Assembly: GCF_938046015.1 (NCBI RefSeq)
Contig: NZ_CALIXW010000027.1
Location: forward strand, 1-58,540
DNA from: an uncultured Porphyromonas sp.
Lineage (GTDB): Bacteria > Bacteroidota > Bacteroidia > Bacteroidales > Porphyromonadaceae
Length of the DNA: 58,540 nt
Direction of reading: 5' to 3'
This document shows positions 42,299-50,905 of this stretch, one piece after another. A program made the position numbers and the translations under genes. The first letter of the stretch is position 1. The number at the start of each line of letters is the position of its first letter. Under the pieces are notes generated by a model. The model saw only the letters and a list, made by a program, of their open reading frames with translations. It was not told the origin of the DNA and searched no databases.

Positions 42299-44259
42299 TG
42301 CATTAGGCTGGGGCGTGCGGGGACGAACTGACGCTGGTAGCTGGCCTCGCCCTCCAGCTGCCAGCGAGCTCCGAGGTGCCCAGCTAGGCGCAGCACCAGA
42401 TCATAGCCCCGACCATAGAGCAGCTGCGGGGCGTAGCTGTGGCGCCCTCGCGGGAGGTAGCCATAGAGCCGCTGCTGCCAGCTCGGGGCGTCGAAGTAGT
42501 CCGCCCCGAGCTCTAGGCGAAGCGCGGGACTCAGCTGCGTACGGATACGGGCATAGAGCGCCCAGGCGTGTCGCAGCGCGCTCGGGACAAGCTGGAGCCC
42601 ACAGCGCAGCTCCATCATACGGCCGCTGTGCTCGAGCTGTAGCCTCAGGCGGCTCGTCGTCCCCTCGGCGCGCTGAGCACGCCGCCACCAGAGGCTAAGG
42701 AAGCTCCGTCCTGCGGCGTCGAGCTGATGCCTCAGTTCGGCGACCCAGCTCCAGTGGCCACCCTCCCTCTGCCCCCTTCGCAGTGCACCCAACGGGTGAT
42801 AGGCCTCAGCCTGCAGCGTGAGCCGCGTATAGGCCAGCAGCTCGGGTAGCTGCCAGTAGAGGCGTGCGCCCTCCTCGCCATGCACCCAGGCCGCATGCTC
42901 CAGCCCGCGCCCGAGGCTATTCCAATAGCTGGGGCTGAGGCGCCAATAGCCGAGCCCTAGATCCCCCAGCACCCCCTGCCCCCAGCTCAGATGCTGCGCC
43001 AGCGCCCAGCCTCCGCCGCTCTGAGAGGCTAGCTCGCCCTCCAGCCTCAGCTGTGCCTGCGGGCTGTGCCAGTGGTAGCTCAGGCTCCCCAGCACAAGGC
43101 GGCGGCGCGCGCCGAGCTCAGGAGCGCTCGGCAGCAGCTGGAGCTCCTTATCCCCCCAATCCAGATAGGCCGCCTGCACGGCCACTGCCCCACGCCCGTG
43201 GCTGTACTGCAGCCAGCCCGCTAGCATCCGCTCCTCGAGGGCGCCCCGCCGTGCCTGCTCGCTCGCCGTCCGATGTACGCCCGCCTCGCTGAGCTGCAGA
43301 CGCGACGAAGAGCCCCGCTGCGTGGCATCAAGTGCCCGCAGGGAGAGGCCGAAGCCCAATTCCCAGTCCCGTGCTGGAGCAAGCACGCAGGCCAGTCCTC
43401 GGGAAAAGCGCTGCTCGGTGGCGTGCTGTACGGGCCTTAGTCCCCGCCCCAGCCTAGGGCGGTAGGAGCGAAGCCCCAGCGGATAGTTGCCCTGCCCGAG
43501 CACGAGTCCCAGGCCGCGCGCCATCCTGTAGTCTCCCAGCACCAGCTGCCGCAGCAGCCCCTCACGGCTCAGCCGCAGCGAGAGGTTGTAGCTGTCGAAG
43601 CCGCGCCGCCCGCGCCAGCTCCAAGGCTCACCGTAGCCCTTCGCCCCCGCCACATAGAGCTGCAGCCGCTCCTGCCGCTGATAGTAGGCCGAGAGGAGCG
43701 CCGCATCCTCTGCCCCCAGCTGCCCCGCACGCGGCCTCTGCCCCTCGCACCGCCTGTAGCCTAGCTCCAGTTGTCCGCGCCCCTCGAGGACGGCGAGGCT
43801 GCCAGTAGGCGGGGCGTAGCGGCAGACGGCTATGGGAACGAAGAGCCGCAGCGTCGCCGCATCCCAGCCTGGGACTAGGCTCAGCTGCCCCATCGAGAGC
43901 AGCTGCCCCTGATCGCTACGGAAGCGAAGCAGCTGATAGATCTGATAGTCGGAGAGGAAGGGCAACTGCCGCAGCTCCTCCTCATGCAGCATATTGAGCT
44001 CCAGCGGCGCGAGCCTCAGCCGCTCATAGAGAGCATAGAGCTGCCCCGCCTCGTCCTCCTCGAGCACACCGAGGGCCTGCTGCTCCTCGATCCAAGCACC
44101 CCAAGCCTCCCGTCCGAGGAGGCTATCCCGAGGCGCACTGAGCGCGGGGAGGGAGTCTGCGGCGGGCATAGCGACCTCCGCAAAGCTAGGATAAGGAAGG
44201 GAAAGGCAGAGTAGCAGCACGAGGACGAGCTGTGCTCCAAGGTCATTCATTGGCTTCAT
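42268..44259 (-). CDS. Helix-hairpin-helix protein with outer-membrane-like C-terminus
   Basis: A 663-residue protein with an N-terminal signal peptide (LVLVLLLCLSLPYPSFAE, to about residue 28). A helix-hairpin-helix region (about 75-150) contains APLELNMLHEEELRQLPFLS and GQLSLVPGWDAATLRLFVPI. The long C-terminal part (about 160-663) is rich in alternating aromatic/hydrophobic and polar residues ending in CIYRY, the look of an outer membrane beta-barrel with a terminal aromatic. This combination is known in Bacteroidetes under the generic ComEA-like name. DNA uptake or binding is a guess. It is divergent from the SusC locus with 1 kb between. Confidence 0.8.
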   Translation of the reverse strand: MKPMNDLGAQLVLVLLLCLSLPYPSFAEVAMPAADSLPALSAPRDSLLGREAWGAWIEEQQALGVLEEDEAGQLYALYERLRLAPLELNMLHEEELRQLPFLSDYQIYQLLRFRSDQGQLLSMGQLSLVPGWDAATLRLFVPIAVCRYAPPTGSLAVLEGRGQLELGYRRCEGQRPRAGQLGAEDAALLSAYYQRQERLQLYVAGAKGYGEPWSWRGRRGFDSYNLSLRLSREGLLRQLVLGDYRMARGLGLVLGQGNYPLGLRSYRPRLGRGLRPVQHATEQRFSRGLACVLAPARDWELGFGLSLRALDATQRGSSSRLQLSEAGVHRTASEQARRGALEERMLAGWLQYSHGRGAVAVQAAYLDWGDKELQLLPSAPELGARRRLVLGSLSYHWHSPQAQLRLEGELASQSGGGWALAQHLSWGQGVLGDLGLGYWRLSPSYWNSLGRGLEHAAWVHGEEGARLYWQLPELLAYTRLTLQAEAYHPLGALRRGQREGGHWSWVAELRHQLDAAGRSFLSLWWRRAQRAEGTTSRLRLQLEHSGRMMELRCGLQLVPSALRHAWALYARIRTQLSPALRLELGADYFDAPSWQQRLYGYLPRGRHSYAPQLLYGRGYDLVLRLAGHLGARWQLEGEASYQRQFVPARPSLMHYALSCIYRY

Positions 44260-44486
44260 AGGTAGTAGACGAGACTAGGTATCAGGCTTACTGCGAAGTT
44301 AGTCATTTAGCCCTTATCCTGATTCCGCGCACTCGCTACACTCAGCCTACAGACGGCAGGACAAGGCCTAGGAACAAGGCCTACTCCAAACAAGCAGACA
44401 GATAGCGCTCCCTTTGATATTTTGCCAAAGGATAGGATAGATCGGGATGAGCTGGCCAGTCCTACATGCTGCTCGAGCGGATTGGG

Positions 44487-44765
44487 AAAGCCCCTCAGGG
44501 GCGACCCGTCCAAAGCCCAGGGTGCGCAGCCCTGTAAGGGCGACCAAACCCTGGGTAGCTCAGACAAATAGATATTAAAGCCCTACAGGGGCGACCCTCA
44601 AAGCCTTCGTAAGGCTACAATAGATACGCTTCGACCTTGCTCTTACCTGTTTTGAGGGTCGCCCCTGTAGGGCTCTTTGTTTATGGTGCTGCCTGACCCA
44701 GGGTTCCGTCACGCCTGCAGCGTTCCCTCACCCTGGGCTTTGAGCGGGTCGCCCCGCTGGGGCTT
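44487..44765. repeat. Nested inverted-repeat (REP/MITE-like) element
   Basis: An outer pair (44487-44524 and 44729-44765) shares GGGGCGACCCG and AAAGCCCAGGGTG in opposite orientation. An inner pair (44577-44602 and 44651-44677) matches over 24 bases, from AAAGCCCTACAGGGGCG to its complement. A middle pair AACCCTGGGT/ACCCAGGGTT lies between. The whole is about 279 bp, with no transposase-like frame. Short ORFs across it are products of the repeats. It lies in the 1-kb divergent gap between the HhH gene and SusC. The left part of that gap (44260-44486) and the stretch 44766-44985 show no coding signal. Confidence 0.85.
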
Positions 44766-44985
44766 CGCCAAGCTGTATGAGCAAGCCTAGAGCTGTCGCA
44801 CAAGCCCCTACGAAGCCACTTTCCCGAGCCGATAGCTAGGTGTAGGCCGTGAATATCGCTACGCGTCAAAGCTTGTACAACGCTTGTCATCCATCCCCTC
44901 GGACGGTGAGGCGCACTCCTTAGCATAAGGGGGCAGCTGAGTACCCTGCTAAGGGCGGAGGCGCTGAGCCTGATCCGCCACGCTG

Positions 44986-45069
44986 CTGAGGGATATCCCT
45001 CAGCACACTGAGGGACGCCAGTGAGGCCGCTGAGGGACGTCAGTCAGCTCCGTGAAGGATATCCCTCAG
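44986..45069. repeat. 22-bp phased palindrome array G (4 units)
   Basis: Central hexamers GATATC (44992), GACGCC (45014), GACGTC (45036) and GATATC (45058), exactly 22 bp apart. Unit 1 is the perfect palindrome CTGAGGGATATCCCTCAG. The right flank GCCGCGCCCCCTAGAGGC resembles the inverted leader of array E. It lies about 165 bp upstream of the SusC promoter element. Confidence 0.92.
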
Positions 45070-45234
45070 CCGCGCCCCCTAGAGGCGGCAGCTTGCTTCG
45101 GCAGCCCTCGGGCAACTCCGAGGCTCGGCTCTGAGGGGCTATCTAGCCCCCGCCGCAGCAGGTCGAGGAGCAGGCGCTCACGACCCTCATGATTACACTT
45201 TAGAGCAGGAATACGTGGTAAAATGATTTTTCTT

Positions 45235-45242
45235 TACATTTG
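45235..45242 (+). promoter_or_regulatory. -7 promoter element for the SusC locus
   Basis: TACATTTG (TAnnTTTG) lies 39 bp upstream of the ATG at 45282, in a short AT-rich patch (GGTAAAATGATTTTTC). Confidence 0.55.
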
Positions 45243-45281
45243 CTAGTGGAATACTACTTAAACCATCCAGCTACTTCCCGT

Positions 45282-48200
45282 ATGGATATGATCTATCGAC
45301 TCAGGCAACTGCTCTGTTGTATAGGGCTGCTCCTCTTCCTCGCTACTCCGGCTCTAGCACAGAGCATACGAGTACATGGAGTGGTCCGCGATTCACGAGG
45401 CACCCCGCTCCCCCGCGTCTCGATCACCACTAAGGCGAGCAACAAACTACTCGGGAGCACCGACAGCGTCGGTACCTTCTCCATACAGACAGAGGAGCGC
45501 AGCATCCTCCTCTTCAGCCTCGAGGGTAAGAAGCAGCTCGAGGTCCTCGCCACTCCCGTACGCCTACAGCTCACCCTCGAGGATGCCGAGGAGCAAGGGA
45601 GCCAGGTGACGACCATGCGTCAGGCGACCTCCATCCAGAGCAAGTACTACCCCCTATGGGTCATCGACGGCGTCGTCTACCGACAGGATAGTACCTTCAA
45701 CACCGCTGACCTGGCGAGCCCCGACGCCAAGCGCCTCATCGCCTCAGCCCTGCCCGGACTCTCCGAGCAGGACATCGAGGGCTACCAGGTGATCTCCGAC
45801 GCCTCCGCTACGGCCCTCTATGGGAACCAAGCCATGGGTGGGGTCATCGCCGTCCGCACCCGACGCGCGGGACAGGGCACCAGCCACATGACCTACACCA
45901 GCCAGCTCACCTACCGCTTCATCCCCTCCTACCGCGACTTCAACATCATGAACTCGCAGGACCAGATGGCCTTCCTACGTGAGCTGGAGGCGGGCGGGAA
46001 CCTCACCCCCGCCAATATCCTCTACCAAAACAAATACGGGGTCTACGGCTGGCTCTATGATAATGTGCTCAAGTACCGCAACGGCAAGTTCACCCAGGAC
46101 AACACCGAGGAGGGACGCCTGGCATACCTAGCGGCCGCCGAGCAGCGCAATACGGACTGGTTCCGCGAGCTCTACCAGCACAGCATACGCCACCAGCACA
46201 CCGTCAGCCTCTCCTCGGGGACGCAGCGAGCCAACTTCTACACCAGCATAGGCGCAGACCTCGACCCAGGCTGGGCGAAGGACGAGCACTCGAAGCGCTA
46301 CTTCTTCAACCTCAACGCCACCTACCGCCCGCACGCCCACTGGACCTTCAATGCCATAGCCAACGCGACCTACCGCCAGGAGCACGCTGGGGGAGACTTC
46401 AAGACACTCACACTGGCGCAGTCTATGCCCCGCCAGTACGACCCGAAGCTCTACTACCTCTACGAATACGCCCCGCTGAACGCCAAGCAGGAGCTCAAGG
46501 AGAACTATATGGACCTACAGGGAGCCAACCTCCGCTTCCAGGCCTCACTCCGCTGGCAGCCCATCCGACAGCTATCGGCCAGCATCCTCGGCTCCATCCA
46601 GTACAGCGGTAGCGAGACCGAGTACATACGCACCGAGAACTCCAACGTAGCCAAGCGCTACCGCGCCATGCAGAAGCGCATCATCCGTGACAACAACAGC
46701 TACCTCTATAAGCCCGCCGACGACGTCTATGCCATCCCCCAGAGCGTAATGCCCTACGGGGGGCTGCGCAATATCAGCAGCACCAGCGACTCCCGCCTCG
46801 ACCTGCAGGGACGCCTCAGCTACAGCGACGAGTGGAGCGGCAGGCATCAGCTCTCGGCCACGGCAGGCTTCGACCTCTATGACCAGACGAGCAAGAACGG
46901 CTGGCACGACGAGTACGGGGTCAACTTCGCCTTCGGGGAGCTCGCGACCTTCGACCCGCTCGCCTTCACCTGGCTGCGTGATGCCAACAATAACTACTAT
47001 TACCGCTTGACGGAGCTCGACCGCAACGTCTCCTTCCTGGCGAACTTCGCCTACACCTACCTCGGACGCTACAGCCTCGAGGGATCGATGCGCTACGAGG
47101 GGACGAACCGCTTCGGGGCCTCCCGCACCAGCCGCTGGACCCCGACGTGGAATGTAGCCCTGGGCTGGGACCTCGGCCGTGAGTCCTTCTTCTCCCACCT
47201 GCAGCCCCTCTCCTCCCTCTCGACCAAGATCGCCTACGGGATGACGGGGACGCTACCCTTCGTCTACAACTCCAATCGCCGCATCATCGCCGAGCTGCCC
47301 TACCGCCCCAATAAGCTCGTCGAGCCCGGCCTCACCATCAGCGAGCCGACCAATAGGGACCTCACCTACGAGCGTATGTACGAGCTGAACTGGGAGCTAC
47401 ACCTGGGACTCTGGCGCGAGCGCGTCAGCCTGGGGCTCAACCTCTACCAGCGTCAGGGGCGCGACCTCATGGACGTCTCCTACAATCAGGGTACGGGTGG
47501 CTTCTTCCGCCCCTATGCCAACGTGGCCAGCATGGAGGCACACGGGCTGGAGCTGAGTCTGACCACGCACCAGATCCAGACCAAGGACTTCGAGTGGACG
47601 ACGAACTTCAGCTACACGCATAGCACCAACAAGATCACCAAGCTCAATGCCCGACCCTCCGTCTCCGTCCTGACGGGCTCCTCTGGCGCAGCGCGCGAGG
47701 GCTACCCCCTATCCTCGATCTTCTCCGTCCCCTTCCATGGGCTCTCCAGCGAGGGCTTCCCCCTCTTCCGCAATGCCGATGGCAAGGTGACGCGCGACCT
47801 CATCAACTTCAGCCAGACGACCGACCTCGACTACCTCGTTTACTCAGGGACGCGCACCCCGACCGATCAGGGAGGGCTGACCAATAGCCTACGCATCGGC
47901 AACGTCCGCCTCAGCGTCTACCTGCTCTACGCTATGGGGCACGTACGCCGCCTGCCCACACAGTTCAGCTCGCAGTACTACGACCACGAGCTGCGCGGCA
48001 AGGAGTTCAACCGCCGCTGGGTACGCCCTGGCGATGAGGCCACCACCGACGTGCCCTCCATCCCGACGGCCGCCCAGCTCTACGACAACGCTACCCTCTC
48101 GCGTGCCTACCGCACCTATAACTACTCCGACGTGCGCATCGCACCACTGGACTACATACAGCTGCGCGACATCTCGGTGAACTACAGCATCCCGAGACGT

Positions 48201-48350
48201 CTGCTGACGCGTAGCCTCATCCACAGCATAGACCTCAAGCTGCAGGCCTCCAACGTCGCCCTCCTCTACTCGAGCAAGAAGCTCAACGGAGCCCTGCCCT
48301 ACGACTATCGCCCGCACGCGCTCATCTTCACCTGCGTCGTGGGGATCTAA
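45282..48350 (+). CDS. SusC/RagA-type TonB-linked outer membrane transporter
   Basis: A 1022-residue outer membrane transporter. A signal peptide (LLCCIGLLLFLATPALAQ) is followed by a carboxypeptidase-regulatory-like beta domain (IRVHGVVRDSRGTPLPRVSI), a plug (YYPLWVIDGVVYRQDST, EGYQVISDASATALYGNQAMGGVIAV) and a 22-stranded-type barrel ending PYDYRPHALIFTCVVGI. The usual VxxGYGTQKK segment (TonB-box region) just before the plug is not recognisable. The frame is open to a TTG at 45240, but that codon overlaps the promoter element, so ATG 45282 is preferred. SusD follows after 31 bp. The substrate is unknown; the linked metallopeptidase suggests peptides or proteins rather than glycans. Confidence 0.92.
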   Translation: MDMIYRLRQLLCCIGLLLFLATPALAQSIRVHGVVRDSRGTPLPRVSITTKASNKLLGSTDSVGTFSIQTEERSILLFSLEGKKQLEVLATPVRLQLTLEDAEEQGSQVTTMRQATSIQSKYYPLWVIDGVVYRQDSTFNTADLASPDAKRLIASALPGLSEQDIEGYQVISDASATALYGNQAMGGVIAVRTRRAGQGTSHMTYTSQLTYRFIPSYRDFNIMNSQDQMAFLRELEAGGNLTPANILYQNKYGVYGWLYDNVLKYRNGKFTQDNTEEGRLAYLAAAEQRNTDWFRELYQHSIRHQHTVSLSSGTQRANFYTSIGADLDPGWAKDEHSKRYFFNLNATYRPHAHWTFNAIANATYRQEHAGGDFKTLTLAQSMPRQYDPKLYYLYEYAPLNAKQELKENYMDLQGANLRFQASLRWQPIRQLSASILGSIQYSGSETEYIRTENSNVAKRYRAMQKRIIRDNNSYLYKPADDVYAIPQSVMPYGGLRNISSTSDSRLDLQGRLSYSDEWSGRHQLSATAGFDLYDQTSKNGWHDEYGVNFAFGELATFDPLAFTWLRDANNNYYYRLTELDRNVSFLANFAYTYLGRYSLEGSMRYEGTNRFGASRTSRWTPTWNVALGWDLGRESFFSHLQPLSSLSTKIAYGMTGTLPFVYNSNRRIIAELPYRPNKLVEPGLTISEPTNRDLTYERMYELNWELHLGLWRERVSLGLNLYQRQGRDLMDVSYNQGTGGFFRPYANVASMEAHGLELSLTTHQIQTKDFEWTTNFSYTHSTNKITKLNARPSVSVLTGSSGAAREGYPLSSIFSVPFHGLSSEGFPLFRNADGKVTRDLINFSQTTDLDYLVYSGTRTPTDQGGLTNSLRIGNVRLSVYLLYAMGHVRRLPTQFSSQYYDHELRGKEFNRRWVRPGDEATTDVPSIPTAAQLYDNATLSRAYRTYNYSDVRIAPLDYIQLRDISVNYSIPRRLLTRSLIHSIDLKLQASNVALLYSSKKLNGALPYDYRPHALIFTCVVGI

Positions 48351-48381
48351 GCGCCCTTGACGACTATAGTACTTGTACACT

Positions 48382-49974
48382 ATGAAGCGAAGCATCATCC
48401 TGACGGCGTCACTGGCGCTCCTCACCCTAGCAATGGGAGTCAGCTCCTGCAACTCCTATCTCGACGCCAATCCCCGCTCCAACTATGTCGAGCCCCACGA
48501 TGCCACTGGGATACGTGGCCTGCTGGTCTACGCCTATCCCCGTAGCTCGACGTGCTACATCGAGGAGCTCTCCAGCGACAACACCCTCGACGACGGCACA
48601 CGCAATCCCTTCTCCACGCAGTTCGTCGAGTCCGTGGCCTACTGGCGTCCCGCGCTCAACTCGGACGGGGAGTACGACGCCGTCTACAATATCTGGGAGT
48701 CGCACTACCTGGCTATCGCCCACGCCAACGAGGCGCTAGCGAGCATCCAGAAGCTGGACAGCCAGGACGAGGAGCTCCAAGGCCTACGCGGGGAGGCACT
48801 GGTAGCACGTGCCTGGGCGCACTTCTGCCTGGCGAACCTCTTCTGCAAGGCCTACAGCCCGACCGCCAGCAGCTCCGATCCCGGCATCCCCTATATCTCC
48901 ACCGTCGTCCCCAACGTACGCCCCGACTACCCCCGCGGTACGCTGGCCGAGACCTACCAGCAGATCGAGCGTGACCTCAAGGAGGGCATCCCCCTCATCG
49001 AGAAGTACCTCCACTATACGGAGAGCTACAAGCCCTACCACTTCTCCGCCGCCTCGGCCAACGCCTTCGCCGCACGCTTCTACCTCTACTATCAGAAGTG
49101 GAGCGAGGCCGTCAGCCACGCCGACAAGGTGCTCGGCAACGACCCTACACGCGTGCTGCGCGACTGGTCGGCCTTCACCGCCACGCCGCGTACCGACGAG
49201 TCCTATGCCCTGGCCTACTACGACAGCAAGAACCCCGCGAACCTACTGACGCACAGCACCTACTCCGTCCTCTCCTCGATCACGACGAGCGGCGTCATCT
49301 ACTTCAACACCCGCTTCGGGCAGGGGCAGGAGCTCACGCGTACCGAGACGCTCTACGCCCGCAACATCTGGGGCAACTCCGACCGCTACTACTTCCAGCC
49401 CTTCATCTACACGGAGACGAACATCAACAAGACCGTGCAGCCGAAGTACCCCAAGCTCCCGAGCAACGCCAACGTCACCTTCGCCGTCCCCCTGACCACA
49501 GACGAGACGCTGATGGTACGCGCTGAGGCCAAGATCCACCTCGGGAAGGCGCAGTGGGACGCAGCGGTCGCAGACCTCAACCTCTGGACGAGCCGCTACC
49601 TCAACGGCGGCAGCACGGGCTCGATGCCCCGTAGCTTCAGCCGCGCGGACATCGTCAAGTTCTACCAGGCACTCGACGTCGACAGCCGTGAGGCGGCCTC
49701 GCTGCGCAAGCCGCTCAGCCCCAGCTTCACCATCTCGGGCGACGAGGAGAACGCCCTGCTGCAGCACCTGCTGCAGTGCCGCCGCCTCCTGACGCTGCAC
49801 GAAGGCCTACGCTGGCAGGACATCAAGCGCTACGGCATCCCCGTCTACCGCAGGCAGAACGATGGCAGCGGTCGCTACACCGTCAAGGCTGAGCTCACCG
49901 CCCAGGATCCCCGCCACGCCATCCAGCTGCCCGACCTCGCCGTCCAGGGCTCGATCAAGGGCAACAAATACTAG
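48382..49974 (+). CDS. SusD/RagB-type surface lipoprotein
   Basis: A 530-residue nutrient-binding lipoprotein that forms the lid over its SusC partner. The signal peptide ends at the lipobox MGVSSC (Cys about residue 23), followed by NSYLDANPRSNYVEP, the usual SusD start. TPR-like helices (YNIWESHYLAIAHANEALAS, GLRGEALVARAWAHFCLANL) and the closing RRLLTLHEGLRWQDIKRYGI typify the family. ATG 48382 gives the cleanest signal; a GTG/ATG nine bases earlier is possible. It lies 31 bp after SusC and 13 bp before a zinc-peptidase-like lipoprotein. Confidence 0.93.
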   Translation: MKRSIILTASLALLTLAMGVSSCNSYLDANPRSNYVEPHDATGIRGLLVYAYPRSSTCYIEELSSDNTLDDGTRNPFSTQFVESVAYWRPALNSDGEYDAVYNIWESHYLAIAHANEALASIQKLDSQDEELQGLRGEALVARAWAHFCLANLFCKAYSPTASSSDPGIPYISTVVPNVRPDYPRGTLAETYQQIERDLKEGIPLIEKYLHYTESYKPYHFSAASANAFAARFYLYYQKWSEAVSHADKVLGNDPTRVLRDWSAFTATPRTDESYALAYYDSKNPANLLTHSTYSVLSSITTSGVIYFNTRFGQGQELTRTETLYARNIWGNSDRYYFQPFIYTETNINKTVQPKYPKLPSNANVTFAVPLTTDETLMVRAEAKIHLGKAQWDAAVADLNLWTSRYLNGGSTGSMPRSFSRADIVKFYQALDVDSREAASLRKPLSPSFTISGDEENALLQHLLQCRRLLTLHEGLRWQDIKRYGIPVYRRQNDGSGRYTVKAELTAQDPRHAIQLPDLAVQGSIKGNKY

Positions 49975-49987
49975 CCGACACACCGCA

Positions 49988-50902
49988 ATGAAGAAAATCA
50001 TCACCACTGCCCTCCTCGGCGTGCTCGGCCTCCTGGCTGGCTGCTCGCCCGATAGCGACATCGTCGACGGCAAGGCTAGGGTCTTCACCCAGCAGACGCA
50101 GTCCAAGAGCCGACTGGACCGCTACATAGAGCAGCACTTCGCCAAGGAGTACAACGTCTCGATACGCTACCGCTACGACGACAGCAATACCGACCGCCGC
50201 TTCCTGCTCGCCCCAGCGCTCGAGGGTAAGATACTGGAGTTCCTCAACGTCATGGACTACGTCTTCTTCGGCTCCTACCGCGCTGCGACGCCCTCGGGCT
50301 ATCTCGAGGAGCACACGATCAAGTACCTCAGCCTCTTCGGATCCTCGGGCTACGGCATCGACCGTAAGATGCTGGGGGCCGCACCGCAGGGCGAGATCTG
50401 GATCTACGACATCAATAACCTCGACATACAGGACAACAGCCTGCTGCGAAGCAACTTCATCAGCGTGCTCTTCCACGAGTCGGCCCACACGCTACACGAG
50501 GAGCGCGCCTATCCGCCCGAGTACGATAAGTTCTCCTCCCTCGAGTATCAGAAGCAGGACGCCTTCCTCTACTGGACACGTACGGGACAGAGCTCGCTGC
50601 GTGCGGGCTTCGTCTCGGACTACGCCAGCACGGACCCTGACGAAGACTTCGCCGAGCTCTTCGCCTACTACCTCCTTGACTCAGACAGCGAATGGCAGGC
50701 CAAGCTGACGGGCGCCGACGGGCGCAACCGCAGCGACGCCCAGTACACAGGGCGCCAGATCCTACTTGCGAAGGTCGCGATTATGAAGAAGTACCTGCGT
50801 GACGAGTACTCGGCCGACCTGGATGCGATGCGTGCCGAGGTGCAGCGCCGCCTGGCGCTGGTCGGCTCGATGGACTTCTCCCACTACCCTAAAGGATACT
50901 AG
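49988..50902 (+). CDS. Peptidase_Mx1-like zinc metallopeptidase lipoprotein
   Basis: A 304-residue predicted lipoprotein (MKKIITTALLGVLGLLAGC, Cys at 19) with a zinc-peptidase HExxH motif in VLFHESAHTLHEE (about 155-167) and a downstream DEDFAELFAYYL (about 217-228) that can supply the third ligand Glu, a gluzincin-type layout. It matches the Bacteroidetes 'putative zinc-binding metallopeptidase' family (Peptidase_Mx1), which is often linked to SusCD genes. It lies 13 bp after SusD and 3 bp before the DUF4302 gene. Surface proteolysis feeding the SusCD pair is a reasonable inference; activity is untested here. Confidence 0.88.
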   Translation: MKKIITTALLGVLGLLAGCSPDSDIVDGKARVFTQQTQSKSRLDRYIEQHFAKEYNVSIRYRYDDSNTDRRFLLAPALEGKILEFLNVMDYVFFGSYRAATPSGYLEEHTIKYLSLFGSSGYGIDRKMLGAAPQGEIWIYDINNLDIQDNSLLRSNFISVLFHESAHTLHEERAYPPEYDKFSSLEYQKQDAFLYWTRTGQSSLRAGFVSDYASTDPDEDFAELFAYYLLDSDSEWQAKLTGADGRNRSDAQYTGRQILLAKVAIMKKYLRDEYSADLDAMRAEVQRRLALVGSMDFSHYPKGY

Positions 50903-50905
50903 ATC

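Noticed and set aside
44307..44567. 86-residue minus-strand frame in the inverted-repeat region
   Set aside because: It runs through the repeat element; such short frames are typical by-products of REP-like sequence.
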